Source: RUG191 sp045642225 (GTDB lineage Bacteria; Bacillota; Clostridia; Lachnospirales; Lachnospiraceae). From it: a stretch of 64,000 bases of DNA. Below are positions 43,796-52,457 of the stretch, piece by piece. How positions within the stretch are numbered: position 1 is the stretch's first letter; every line of letters begins with the position of its first letter. The notes under the pieces were generated by a model. That model was not told the DNA's origin, did no database searches, and was given only the letters and a program-made list of their open reading frames with translations. The position numbers and the translations under genes were made by a program. The stretch lies in contig JAZUIN010000119.1 in assembly GCA_045642225.1 (NCBI GenBank), positions 5,889 to 69,888 on the forward strand, in the 5' to 3' direction.

Positions 43796-44851
43796 TTATT
43801 TGTCAGCTTTAGCTTTTGGAGCTTCGTTAGCATTAGTACCTTCTTCAGTATCTTCTCCATCTAATTTATAATGGTCTCTAACCAATTTCTCAATTGCTTC
43901 ACAAATATCTGTATGCTCAGCTAAATATTGCTTTGCATTCTCACGACCTTGTCCAATCTTTTCACCATTATATGCATACCACGCACCAGATTTATTAATA
44001 ATATCAAGTCCGGCAGCCATATCCAAAATATCTCCTTCTTTGGAAATTCCTTTACCAAACATAATGTCAAATTCTGCTTCCTTAAATGGTGGTGCAATCT
44101 TATTCTTTACAATTTTGATTCTTGTTCTATTACCAATAACCTCGCCTTGTTGCTTCAAAGACTCAATTCTTCTAACATCTAATCTTACAGAAGAATAGAA
44201 CTTAAGTGCACGCCCACCTGTTGTAGTTCCAGGATTACCAAACATAACACCTACCTTCTCACGGAGCTGGTTAATGAAAATAACTATACAATTACTTCTT
44301 GAAATAACTGCTGTAAGCTTACGCAAAGCCTGAGACATAAGTCTAGCTTGTAATCCCACATGAGAGTCACCCATATCTCCTTCAATCTCTGCTTTAGGAA
44401 CTAGTGCTGCAACAGAGTCAACAATGACAATGTCAACCGCATTAGATCTAACCATAGTCTCTGTAATCTCTAATGCTTGCTCTCCATTGTCTGGTTGTGA
44501 AATATAAAGGTTATCAATATCCACACCAATATTTCTAGCATATACAGGGTCTAATGCATGCTCAGCATCAATAAATCCTGCAATTCCTCCACGCTTCTGA
44601 ACTTCAGCAACAGCATGTAATGCAACTGTTGTCTTACCAGATGATTCTGGTCCATATATCTCAATAATTCTTCCCTTAGGCAAACCACCTTGTCCTAATG
44701 CTATATCTAAACTAATAGATCCTGTAGGTACTGTCTCTACCTGCATTGAGCTTGAAGTATCTCCAAGCTTCATAACTGAGCCCTTACCATATTGCTTCTC
44801 AATCTGTGATATCGCCTCGTTAAGTGCCTTAATCTTCTCTTCTTGTGCCAT
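43796..44851 (-). CDS. recA: RecA recombinase
   Basis: RecA forms filaments on single-stranded DNA, drives strand exchange and triggers LexA self-cleavage. Walker A is GPESSGKTTVALH, Walker B VDIVIVDSVAAL, with the L1/L2 loops in MGDSHVGLQARLMSQALRK and FGNPGTTTGGRALKF. The 351-residue length and acidic C-terminus are normal. GGAGGG precedes the ATG. A consensus promoter (44896-44924) and a Gram-positive LexA box just after it (44868-44881) show SOS control. Confidence 0.98.
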   Translation of the reverse strand: MAQEEKIKALNEAISQIEKQYGKGSVMKLGDTSSSMQVETVPTGSISLDIALGQGGLPKGRIIEIYGPESSGKTTVALHAVAEVQKRGGIAGFIDAEHALDPVYARNIGVDIDNLYISQPDNGEQALEITETMVRSNAVDIVIVDSVAALVPKAEIEGDMGDSHVGLQARLMSQALRKLTAVISRSNCIVIFINQLREKVGVMFGNPGTTTGGRALKFYSSVRLDVRRIESLKQQGEVIGNRTRIKIVKNKIAPPFKEAEFDIMFGKGISKEGDILDMAAGLDIINKSGAWYAYNGEKIGQGRENAKQYLAEHTDICEAIEKLVRDHYKLDGEDTEEGTNANEAPKAKADK

Positions 44852-44867
44852 TAAAAATTCCCTCCTG

Positions 44868-44881
44868 CGAACTATTGTTCG
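44868..44881 (-). promoter_or_regulatory. LexA (SOS) box of recA
   Basis: CGAACTATTGTTCG is a perfect 14-bp palindrome and fits the Gram-positive LexA consensus GAAC-N4-GTTC. It lies about 15 bases downstream of the -10 box, between the promoter and the ribosome site, where bound LexA would block clearance. Confidence 0.85.
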
Positions 44882-44895
44882 TTCTTTCTGATAAC

Positions 44896-44924
44896 ATAAT
44901 ATACTATATTTTTTGGGTTGTCAA
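44896..44924 (-). promoter_or_regulatory. Sigma-A promoter of recA
   Basis: TTGACA (44919-44924) and TATTAT (44896-44901) on the minus strand, 17 bases apart, about 45 bases before the ATG. Confidence 0.85.
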
Positions 44925-44942
44925 TAACAAAATAGAAAATTT

Positions 44943-44969
44943 GTTCGAATTTTGTTCGTATTTTTGTTC
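44943..44969 (-). repeat. Three phased GAAC half-sites upstream of the recA promoter
   Basis: On the minus strand GAAC occurs at 44966-44969, 44954-44957 and 44943-44946, at 12- and 11-base spacing, each within a CGAACAAA context, ending about 19 bases before the -35 box. They repeat the left half of the LexA palindrome on one helical face. Whether LexA binds half-sites here, or the A-rich repeats work as an UP element, is open. Confidence 0.5.
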
Positions 44970-45235
44970 GTATAAAAACATTGCAAAAATCCATACCAAT
45001 TTCTAAACCATTATCAACTTACATTACAAATTCTACCAGAGATAGTGTCCGATATATTGGACAGCGAACATCAATTATAGAAAAGTTGTTCTAAACAACT
45101 TAAAACATTTTCCAAATAAGATAGTTAGATTATACAGAAGTAAAAATATAAAGTCAACATTTAAAAATAAAACTAAATATACTCTAAATCCAAAAATTCA
45201 ATAAAATCAAAAAACAAAACTATTACAACATCACC
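44970..45235. other. AT-rich intergenic region with hairpins, no gene seen
   Basis: This stretch between recA's promoter and the DUF4364 gene has no credible ORF. It holds AAGTTGTT-CTA-AACAACTT (45083-45101), a perfect 8-bp hairpin that might weakly terminate the DUF4364 transcript, and GTCC/GGAC around GATATATT (about 45048-45063). The rest is A-rich without further pattern. Confidence 0.5.
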
Positions 45236-45751
45236 CTACACCGTCAACTTATCTAAGAATTCAAAATATAGCATCTCGTATTTCGCTTTCCAATTGTTAC
45301 ACATAGCTTCAGCTTGTTCTTTAGAAGTAACAACACAATTACATTCAAAAATAATTTTTTCCTTGGATTTCATCTGGCATACTACCCTGTAGCCACCTGT
45401 TGAGACTTCTGAATAAAATGCTTTAACTGAGTTTTCTTCTATCATTTCGACACGGTTCTTGCCCAGATATTCAGTCAAATCCTTATCGATTTCTGGTGTA
45501 ATCTTGTCAGAGAATAATTCTAAGCTCTTTAATCCATCTTCATTAAGCTCATACTCAGTATTACCATGAGATTCCTTGACATTTAATAGACCTGTATCGG
45601 CTAATTCATTAATAGCCATTTGAGCATTGAAATAATCAGTATACTCATTTTCCAAGAAAAATTCCGTTATTTGCATATTGCTGAGCGCAAATTGAGCTTT
45701 GTCTAGCATTTTAAGTACAATTATTTTATAAAACAAATCCATTTCTGCCAT
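45236..45751 (-). CDS. DUF4364 family protein
   Basis: The 171-residue product begins with a winged-helix-like region (FYKIIVLKMLDKAQFALSNMQITEFFLENEYTDYF is the N-terminal pattern, split here only by eye) and LADTGLLNVKESHGNTEYELNEDG, then a beta-rich C-terminal half (GGYRVVCQMKSKEKIIFECN). This fits DUF4364, a Clostridia family of unproven function thought to bind DNA. GAAGGAGA precedes the ATG. It follows the malic enzyme gene, from which a terminator separates it. Confidence 0.82.
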   Translation of the reverse strand: MAEMDLFYKIIVLKMLDKAQFALSNMQITEFFLENEYTDYFNAQMAINELADTGLLNVKESHGNTEYELNEDGLKSLELFSDKITPEIDKDLTEYLGKNRVEMIEENSVKAFYSEVSTGGYRVVCQMKSKEKIIFECNCVVTSKEQAEAMCNNWKAKYEMLYFEFLDKLTV

Positions 45752-45776
45752 AACAAAATCTCCTTCAAAAATCTCA

Positions 45777-45803
45777 AAAAAACCCGCTTCATATAGAAGC
45801 GGG
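45777..45803 (-). terminator. Rho-independent terminator of the malic enzyme gene
   Basis: CCCGCTTC and GAAGCGGG pair perfectly around 5 bases; on the minus strand TTTTTTT follows. It lies 8 bases after the malic enzyme stop. Confidence 0.92.
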
Positions 45804-45810
45804 ACACAAA

Positions 45811-46962
45811 TTAAATAAGCTTCTTAACTTCTTCAGAAACTACTTCAGACGCTCTTGGATCGAAAGCCTCTGGCATTATAAAGTCTTCACACAACTTATC
45901 GTCTGAAACTAGAGATGCCAATGCTTTAGCTGCAGCAAGCTTCATTTCTTCTGTAATTTGCTCTGCTCTGCCTTCTAATGCTCCCTTAAATATACCAGGG
46001 AAAGCAACAACATTATTAATTTGGTTAGGGAAGTCGCTTCTTCCTGTTGCAACAATTCTTGCACCTGCTTCCTTAGCCAAGTCTGGCATAATTTCAGGTG
46101 TAGGATTTGCTAATGCAAATATAATTGGATCATCATTCATTGACTTAACCATTTCTTGAGTCACAATTCCTGGTGCTGAAACGCCAATAAATATATCTGC
46201 TCCTACCATAGCATCTGCTAAGCTGCCAGATAGACCTCTAGGATTTGTTACGTCAAGCATTTTCTCTTGCATCCAATTAAGTCTAGGCGAATCCTTACTA
46301 ACAATTCCCTTACTATTACATAAAATTATATCCTTGAATCCATATGTTAACAATAAATTAGTAATCGCAACACCAGCGGAACCTGCACCAGATATAACGA
46401 TTTTGCATTCTTCTTTTGCTTTGCCTGTAATCTTAAGAGCATTGATAAGACCTGATAATACAACGATTGCTGTACCATGTTGGTCGTCATGGAATACAGG
46501 TATATCTAATTCTTCTTTAAGTCTAGTTTCAATTTCAAAGCATCTTGGTGCCGAAATATCTTCTAAGTTAATGCCGCCAAATGTAGGTGCAATTGCTTTA
46601 ACTGCTGCAATAATTTCTTCTGTATCTTGTGTATCCAAACAAATTGGAAATGCATTTACACCACCAAATTCCTTGAATAATACACATTTACCTTCCATAA
46701 CTGGCATAGCTGCTTCAGGTCCGATATTTCCAAGACCAAGAACTGCACTACCGTCCGATACAACAGCAACAGTATTTTGCTTAAGTGTATATGTATAAGC
46801 TTCCTCTTTATTCTCAGCAATAATTCTACAAGGTGCTGCAACACCTGGAGTATATGCAACTGCTAAATCTTCTCTTGTATTAACCTTTGATTTTGCTTCT
46901 GTAGAAATCTTACCCTTCCATTCCTTGTGTAATTTGATTGCTAATTCATCTGTAGCGTTCAT
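45811..46962 (-). CDS. NAD(P)-dependent malic enzyme
   Basis: Malic enzyme decarboxylates malate to pyruvate. The 383-residue product has the short bacterial form: VAYTPGVAAPCRII with the catalytic Tyr, VVSDGSAVLGLGNIGPEAAMPVMEGK, the catalytic Lys region, HDDQHGTAIV and the Rossmann loop VISGAGSAGVAITNL. There is no phosphotransacetylase-like C-terminal domain. The start at 46962 (MNATDELAIK) is set by GGGAG; a TTG six codons earlier overlaps that site. It has its own terminator. Cofactor preference cannot be read with confidence. Confidence 0.93.
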   Translation of the reverse strand: MNATDELAIKLHKEWKGKISTEAKSKVNTREDLAVAYTPGVAAPCRIIAENKEEAYTYTLKQNTVAVVSDGSAVLGLGNIGPEAAMPVMEGKCVLFKEFGGVNAFPICLDTQDTEEIIAAVKAIAPTFGGINLEDISAPRCFEIETRLKEELDIPVFHDDQHGTAIVVLSGLINALKITGKAKEECKIVISGAGSAGVAITNLLLTYGFKDIILCNSKGIVSKDSPRLNWMQEKMLDVTNPRGLSGSLADAMVGADIFIGVSAPGIVTQEMVKSMNDDPIIFALANPTPEIMPDLAKEAGARIVATGRSDFPNQINNVVAFPGIFKGALEGRAEQITEEMKLAAAKALASLVSDDKLCEDFIMPEAFDPRASEVVSEEVKKLI

Positions 46963-47034
46963 CTTTTTTCTCCCTTTCAAAATTTTATCAAAATATAATT
47001 AATCCTTTTAAGATTAACATTTCCCATATCTAAG

Positions 47035-48684
47035 TTATAACGAAAATTCTTCCATCAAGCTAGGAATCAACTGTTTCTTACGCGATACCACACCCGGAAG
47101 TTCAACCGAATTCTCTTTGACAGCATCCTCGCCAAAGCACTCAATCATATAATCCTTCACAGATGCTCCGCTAAATAAAAGCTCTGTCTTCTTCTCTAAA
47201 ATGTTAGTCAACATAACAAAAACCATATTTAGATTCTTCTCTGCTGCACATGCTGTCATTGCTTGATACATATCTTCCTTAATCGAATTAAGCTGACTAT
47301 CAGTAACAGCACTAACCTGCGATACACCAAAGTTGATATCTCCAGAAATAAATGTTTTGAAATCCGTATATAAAATCTCTTCTATCGACTTCTCACCGAA
47401 TTCTGAACCAGCTTCAAACATTTGAAGTGCAAAGCTTTCAATATCTATTTGTGCAATTTCAGCAAGCTCTCTTGCTACTTGTTCATCAACCGCCGTACAA
47501 GTTGGCGATCTGAACATCAATGTATCCGAAAGAATTGCAGAGCACATTATTCCAGCCATGCTAGGGCTTACCTTGACGCCTCTTTCTTGATATATCTGAT
47601 AAATAATTGTCGATGTACATCCAAGCGGTTGATTACGAAATACAATAGGCGAAATTGTCTCTAACGAGCCAATTCTATGATGATCTATTATTTCTAAAAT
47701 TTCTGCTTGACTAATTCCATCAACTGCTTGTGACTTCTCGTTGTGATCTACAAGAATCACTTGCTTTCTTCCTCGTCCCATCAAATTACGACGCGACACC
47801 ATACCTACATAATTAAGCTGCTCGTCGATAACTGGAAAATCTCTATGACGAATCTTAGAAATAGTGTCCATTATCTCGTCCACATAATCATCTAGCTCGA
47901 ACATTATCAAATTATCCTTAGTCATAAAGTACTTGACTGGCATACTTTGATTGATTAGTCTCGCAGTGGTAAATGTATCATACTCAGTTGAAATCAAAAC
48001 ACACTCTAACGCTTCTGCTTTGTCAACAACCTCTTGATCTATTTCTTTGGCACAACAAACGACCATACAGCTTGGATTTTGTTCTAATGCAATAAGCTGT
48101 CTAACCTTAATATTTCCACTAATAATAAGATCATCTTCGGCAATCTCTGAATTAATAGTTTCAATAGATCCTGATGCTACCGTCACCTTACCCTTTACGA
48201 AATATGCATGATCATTTCCAGCATGAAGTTTTCCATTCAAAGTCTCTACGATATTAGAGTATTGTGTTCTAGCTTGGCTTAGTATGCTATTGTCTAGCAC
48301 ATCCATATAAGAATATGCAATATCTCCATTTACAATAAGACCTTCTACTCTACCTGTATCAGTAACAACAGGTAATGTAGCTACATTTTCTTCCTTCATC
48401 AGTGCCCATGCACGCTTCAAGGACAAATGTGAACTAATTCCTTCACTTTGTCTTATTTCTAAATCCATAAGCTGCGTTCCAACGGAATCTATCGTCTGTG
48501 GAACTTCAACATTAAAATGTTCTAGAACAAACTTAGTCTCATTGTTAAGCTCACCGGCCTTCTTAGGCACGAAAGTACCTTCACCTAATTCATTTTTAAG
48601 ATTTGCATAAGCAATAGCCGCACATATAGAATCTGTATCAGGATTCTTATGTCCAACTACCCATGTCTCTCTTGTATTATCCAA
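47035..48684 (-). CDS. CBS domain-containing manganese-dependent inorganic pyrophosphatase
   Basis: Family II pyrophosphatases hydrolyse PPi with manganese. The catalytic DHH domain shows VVGHKNPDTDSICAAIAYA, VILVDHNEKSQAV and EIIDHHRIG, and a DHHA2 domain ends in SRKKQL. A regulatory insert of about 240 residues holds two CBS domains with a DRTGG-like domain between them, as in enzymes regulated by adenine nucleotides. The product of 549 residues starts at the TTG at 48684 (product MDNTRETWVVGHKN), chosen because GAGGAG lies 7 bases upstream and longer frames run into the upstream gene. Confidence 0.9.
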   Translation of the reverse strand: MDNTRETWVVGHKNPDTDSICAAIAYANLKNELGEGTFVPKKAGELNNETKFVLEHFNVEVPQTIDSVGTQLMDLEIRQSEGISSHLSLKRAWALMKEENVATLPVVTDTGRVEGLIVNGDIAYSYMDVLDNSILSQARTQYSNIVETLNGKLHAGNDHAYFVKGKVTVASGSIETINSEIAEDDLIISGNIKVRQLIALEQNPSCMVVCCAKEIDQEVVDKAEALECVLISTEYDTFTTARLINQSMPVKYFMTKDNLIMFELDDYVDEIMDTISKIRHRDFPVIDEQLNYVGMVSRRNLMGRGRKQVILVDHNEKSQAVDGISQAEILEIIDHHRIGSLETISPIVFRNQPLGCTSTIIYQIYQERGVKVSPSMAGIMCSAILSDTLMFRSPTCTAVDEQVARELAEIAQIDIESFALQMFEAGSEFGEKSIEEILYTDFKTFISGDINFGVSQVSAVTDSQLNSIKEDMYQAMTACAAEKNLNMVFVMLTNILEKKTELLFSGASVKDYMIECFGEDAVKENSVELPGVVSRKKQLIPSLMEEFSL

Positions 48685-48727
48685 CTCTTTACTCCTCGCG
48701 TTTACAGAAATACAAACAAAATGCGAA

Positions 48728-49357
48728 TTAGAATAATCCAATAAATTTAGCAGCTACAGCAGCAACTGAACCTAGAACTGCGAAATCAACAATTGAGAAT
48801 ATTAATGCCCATATAGAAACTGTCTTAGACTTCTTAATAGCCTTAAGTATCTCATCTTTATGTTCTTCTGACTTATCATTCTCTTCTAATAAATCATGTA
48901 TGTTTCTATATACCTTAACATTTTCAGTATGAACCTTCTCTGAAAGCTCTGTCTTAATAGCTTCTAAATCTTCACCAACATTTCCAATACTCTCTTTGAT
49001 TTCTCTAGTATTAGATGCTTGGCTCTCTTCCGAATTGCTAACTTGTGTCTCAAGACGCTTCTCAATATCTTCAAGACTTGAAGTAACAGAAGCAGTCATC
49101 TTGTCAACTTCCTTAGACATATCTCCAATTAAGCTATTAGCTGCCTCTTGCTTCTTAGCAAGATCCATCTGTAGCTCTTTGATTTGAATCTCACGCTCTG
49201 TCACAGCATTTTCAAGCTCTTTAACTTTAACTTCCTTAGCATAGATAAGATCTTGAAGTTGCTTTGCCTTATCGCGAAATGCATCAATTTGAGTCAACAA
49301 CATATCTTCTTGGTTAGTTGTAACTACTTCCCCTGTATTTTCAATTACGTCTGACAT
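48728..49357 (-). CDS. Coiled-coil protein with C-terminal membrane helix
   Basis: This 209-residue protein is mostly predicted coiled coil (residues about 20-165, rich in Glu/Lys/Leu heptads such as KELENAVTEREIQIKELQ) ending in one or two hydrophobic helices (VSIWALIFSIVDFAVLGSVAAVAAKFIGLF). It is a tail-anchored-like membrane protein with no recognised family. The start at 49357 is set by AAAGGAG. It lies directly upstream of the pyrophosphatase gene, 44 bases to its TTG, and 148 bases downstream of sufB. A scaffold or signalling role would be a guess. Confidence 0.7.
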   Translation of the reverse strand: MSDVIENTGEVVTTNQEDMLLTQIDAFRDKAKQLQDLIYAKEVKVKELENAVTEREIQIKELQMDLAKKQEAANSLIGDMSKEVDKMTASVTSSLEDIEKRLETQVSNSEESQASNTREIKESIGNVGEDLEAIKTELSEKVHTENVKVYRNIHDLLEENDKSEEHKDEILKAIKKSKTVSIWALIFSIVDFAVLGSVAAVAAKFIGLF

Positions 49358-49504
49358 AAATATCTCCTTTCCCAATGTACATATTATATAAATGCACATT
49401 TACCGCAATGTATAAAATCCCACATTCCTATCAATTTTATCATTATAAACAACAAAATACAACTTGTTAAAATTTTATCAATTCTCGAATTTACCATTCT
49501 TAAT

Positions 49505-50422
49505 TTACTTCAAGAATCCATTAATTATTTGTTCTTCTGCTTGTTCTTCTGTAAGACCAAGAGTCATCAATTTAATCAATTGTTCTCCAGCTATTTTGCC
49601 GATTGCTGCTTCATGAATAAGACTTGCATCAACGCTACTTGCATTAAGGCTTGGACAAGCTTTAACAACAGCATCATCCATAATGATAGCATCACATTCA
49701 CTGTGTCCTGCACAAGCATTATTTCCATTAAGTAATGAGAAAAATTCCTGCTTAGAATTATCTCTTGCAACCGAACGAGAAATTACATTAGCAGATGAGT
49801 TTTCTCCATCCAGTTCAACCTCAAAATTAGTCTTCGCATATTGCTTTCCGTGAGTCATAATGCTTTCTCTCACTTCAAGCTGAGCATCCTTAGCTAGACG
49901 TCCCTTAGTTACACGATCTGTAGAATCAATTCCTTTAATCTGTGTTGATTCCATAAGCATATATGCACCTTCGTCTAAGTAACAAATAGTCTCAGGATTC
50001 ATAACATTTTCACCATTACCATCGCCTTCGCCGTAATGCTTCTCTACGTAACGAACTCTAGCGTTTTTGGCCAAGTGAAATGTATGTATACCAGCATGCT
50101 TTGATGTATCAACGCCACAATTATGAATACCACAACCAGCCACTATTGTAACATCAGCATTTTCTCCGATGAAGAAGTCGTTATATACGCACTCTTCTAA
50201 TCCACTCTGACTAAGCACAACTGGAATGTGAACACTTTCATTTACAGTTCCTGGCTTAATTATAATATCTATTCCGTCTTTGTCTTCCTTAGATACAATA
50301 TCAATATTAGCAGTTGTATTTCTGCTATCCATTTTGCCGTTGGCACGAATGTTATATGCACCTTCTGGCACAGTATGAAGATCGGCTACTTGAGCAAGAA
50401 GATCTTTTTGTATTTTATCCAT
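49505..50422 (-). CDS. sufB: SufB/SufD family Fe-S assembly protein
   Basis: The 305-residue protein has the right-handed beta-helix pattern of SufB/SufD (HIPVVLSQSGLEECVYNDFFIGENADVTI) and the conserved C-terminal GHSECDAIIMDDAVVKACP and SLIHEAAIGKIAGEQ. It is much shorter than the 470-residue SufB, lacking the N-terminal domain, so with SufC it forms a minimal SufBC pair of the kind described in anaerobes. The start at 50422 (MDKIQKD) uses the GGTGG inside the sufC end. No sufS, sufU or sufD is adjacent. Confidence 0.85.
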   Translation of the reverse strand: MDKIQKDLLAQVADLHTVPEGAYNIRANGKMDSRNTTANIDIVSKEDKDGIDIIIKPGTVNESVHIPVVLSQSGLEECVYNDFFIGENADVTIVAGCGIHNCGVDTSKHAGIHTFHLAKNARVRYVEKHYGEGDGNGENVMNPETICYLDEGAYMLMESTQIKGIDSTDRVTKGRLAKDAQLEVRESIMTHGKQYAKTNFEVELDGENSSANVISRSVARDNSKQEFFSLLNGNNACAGHSECDAIIMDDAVVKACPSLNASSVDASLIHEAAIGKIAGEQLIKLMTLGLTEEQAEEQIINGFLK

Positions 50423-50423
50423 A

Positions 50424-51158
50424 TTACTCACCCACCTTTTCTTTTAATGTAGCACATGTCGAAGATACGCCAAGTAGTTCTGGCATAACTTCATCCTTAG
50501 TTCCTATTGACTTAAGCTTACCATCAGCAAGCACAATAATTTTGTCTGCGATATTTAAGATTCGCTCTTGATGGGAAATGATAAGCAATGTGCCGTCAAT
50601 CGCTTCACTCATATTTTCAAATACATGAATCAAACTCTTAAAGCTCCACAAGTCAATTCCTGCTTCAGGTTCATCAAAAATTGATAGCTTAGTTCCTCTA
50701 GCTCTTATCATCGCAATTTCGATTCTTTTAAGCTCACCACCTGAAAGCTTTCCATTTAACTCTCTATCTACGTAATCTCTAGCACATAGTCCAACTTCTG
50801 AAAGCAAATCGCACACCTCAGTAATCGTCAATTCCTTACCTGATGCAAGACAAATCAAATCCTTAACGGTTAATCCTTTGAAATGTACTGGTTGCTGAAA
50901 TGCATAAGAAATACCTGCATTTGCTCTTTCAGTTATAGACATATTAGTAATATCTACACCGTCCAAAATAATCTGTCCACTTGTAGGCTTTATAATTCCT
51001 GCTATAATCTTCGCAAGAGTAGATTTACCACCACCGTTAGGACCTGTTATTGCTACGAAATGTTCATCAATAACAAGGCTAACATCTCTTAGAATTTCCT
51101 TAGTGTCTGAACCATCATCTATGTCTACAGAATATGAAATATTTTTTAATTCTAACAT
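50424..51158 (-). CDS. sufC: SufC-type Fe-S assembly ATPase
   Basis: SufC is a soluble ABC ATPase that powers the Suf scaffold. It shows Walker A GPNGGGKSTLAKIIAGI, signature LSGGELKRIEIAMI, Walker B LSIFDEPEAGIDLWS and the switch IISHQERIL. It has no membrane partner in the window, as expected for SufC. AAAGGGTATATT precedes the ATG. Its stop lies one base before the sufB ATG, and the two form a minimal two-gene system. Confidence 0.9.
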   Translation of the reverse strand: MLELKNISYSVDIDDGSDTKEILRDVSLVIDEHFVAITGPNGGGKSTLAKIIAGIIKPTSGQIILDGVDITNMSITERANAGISYAFQQPVHFKGLTVKDLICLASGKELTITEVCDLLSEVGLCARDYVDRELNGKLSGGELKRIEIAMIRARGTKLSIFDEPEAGIDLWSFKSLIHVFENMSEAIDGTLLIISHQERILNIADKIIVLADGKLKSIGTKDEVMPELLGVSSTCATLKEKVGE

Positions 51159-51238
51159 AATATACCCTTTCTAATATATAATTTCTATTCGCTATCCATC
51201 TAATCAACTGCAAAAAAAAACAATATGAATAGCCTAGT

Positions 51239-51269
51239 AAAAAAAAAGGGACTTAATACTAAGTCCCTT
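51239..51269 (-). terminator. Rho-independent terminator of ilvE
   Basis: AAGGGACTTA and TAAGTCCCTT pair perfectly around 4 bases; on the minus strand nine T's follow. It lies 27 bases after the ilvE stop. Confidence 0.93.
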
Positions 51270-51296
51270 ATTGATACGTTCTTAAATTATATATGA

Positions 51297-52358
51297 CTAT
51301 ATAGAAATTGTCCAATTAAATTTATCTTCTAGCTTGCCCCACTGGATACCAGTTAGAGTGTCATATAATTTCTGTGTTAATTCGCCTGTCTTAGCATCAT
51401 TGATAACAACAACGTCATCCTTATACTTAAGCTCACCAACAGGAGAAATAACCGCTGCTGTACCAGTACCGAATACTTCCTCTAATGTACCATCATGACC
51501 TGCTTTCATAATAGTATCAATTGCTGTCTTCTCTTCGTGAACTGTGTAACCCCAATCCTTAAGAATTGTAATCATTGAATCTCTTGTTACACCTGGAAGA
51601 ACTGTTCCTTCGATTGGAGCTGTATAAATCTCTCCGTCAATCTTGAACATAATGTTCATTGTACCAACTTCTTCAACGTATTTCTTCTCTCTACCATCAA
51701 GCCAAAGTACTTGAGTGTAGCCTTCCTTCTCAGCTTTAACCTGACCAAGAATTGAGCCAGCGTAGTTACCACCACATTTTGTAAAGCCTGTACCACCATC
51801 AACTGCACGTACAAGTTCATCCTCAACCATAATCTTAACTGGGTCAAGGCCGGTTGGATAGTAAGCACCAACTGGGCAACAAATAATCATGAATTTGTAG
51901 CTTGTAGCTTCATGTACACCAAGAGATGATTCTGTAGCAAACATAAATGGTCTGATATAAAGTGATGTATCAGGCTCAGATGGAACCCAATCTTCTTCAA
52001 TCTTAACAAGTGCTTTAACTGCTTCAACGAAATCCTCTTCAGGAAATGCTGGCATACAAAGTCTTGCATTTGAATTAATCATTCTCTTCGCATTCATCTC
52101 TGGTCTAAATAATTGAATCTTTCCCTCAGCAGTTCTATATGCTTTAAGTCCTTCAAATGTCTCTTGTGCATAGTGGAAAACAACTGTATGTGGATCCAAT
52201 GTAATAGGCGCTATCGGTACTATTCTCTCATCATGCCATCCTTTTCCTTTGTCCCAATCACATACAAACATGTAATCAGTCATATACTTACCAAAGCCAA
52301 GATTTTTCTGGTCTGGTTTCTCTTTAAGATGTTCAGATTTTTCAAATTTAATATCCAT
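51297..52358 (-). CDS. ilvE: Branched-chain amino acid aminotransferase
   Basis: IlvE transfers the amino group for the final step of leucine, isoleucine and valine synthesis and the first of their breakdown. It is the class IV PLP enzyme of the longer type (353 residues): the PLP lysine is in GTGFTKCGGNYAGSI, with YIRPFMFATESSLGV, EVGTMNIMF and LPGVTRDSMITI. The start at 52358 (MDIKFEKSEHLK) is set by GGAGG. It has its own promoter (52396-52424) and terminator. No leucine- or isoleucine-responsive T-box is seen. Confidence 0.95.
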   Translation of the reverse strand: MDIKFEKSEHLKEKPDQKNLGFGKYMTDYMFVCDWDKGKGWHDERIVPIAPITLDPHTVVFHYAQETFEGLKAYRTAEGKIQLFRPEMNAKRMINSNARLCMPAFPEEDFVEAVKALVKIEEDWVPSEPDTSLYIRPFMFATESSLGVHEATSYKFMIICCPVGAYYPTGLDPVKIMVEDELVRAVDGGTGFTKCGGNYAGSILGQVKAEKEGYTQVLWLDGREKKYVEEVGTMNIMFKIDGEIYTAPIEGTVLPGVTRDSMITILKDWGYTVHEEKTAIDTIMKAGHDGTLEEVFGTGTAAVISPVGELKYKDDVVVINDAKTGELTQKLYDTLTGIQWGKLEDKFNWTISI

Positions 52359-52395
52359 TTTAAAACGCCTCCTAATACTCAAAATAACCTTATTT

Positions 52396-52424
52396 ATTAT
52401 CTAACTTTAATTCGCTAATGTCAA
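52396..52424 (-). promoter_or_regulatory. Sigma-A promoter of ilvE
   Basis: TTGACA (52419-52424) and GATAAT (52396-52401) on the minus strand, 17 bases apart, about 38 bases before the ATG. Confidence 0.7.
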
Positions 52425-52457
52425 GGTTTTACACACTCTGTACTTGATAAAATACTT

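Noticed and set aside
44943..44969. Regular GTTCG repeats as a tiny CRISPR array
   Set aside because: Unit length is only about 11 bases with no spacers; promoter half-sites explain it better. No CRISPR array or cas gene was seen in the window.
48684..48741. A longer N-terminus for the pyrophosphatase (MDYSNSHFVCISVNARSKE)
   Set aside because: It overlaps the upstream gene's end, has no ribosome site, and the TTG at 48684 has GAGGAG seven bases upstream and fits family length.
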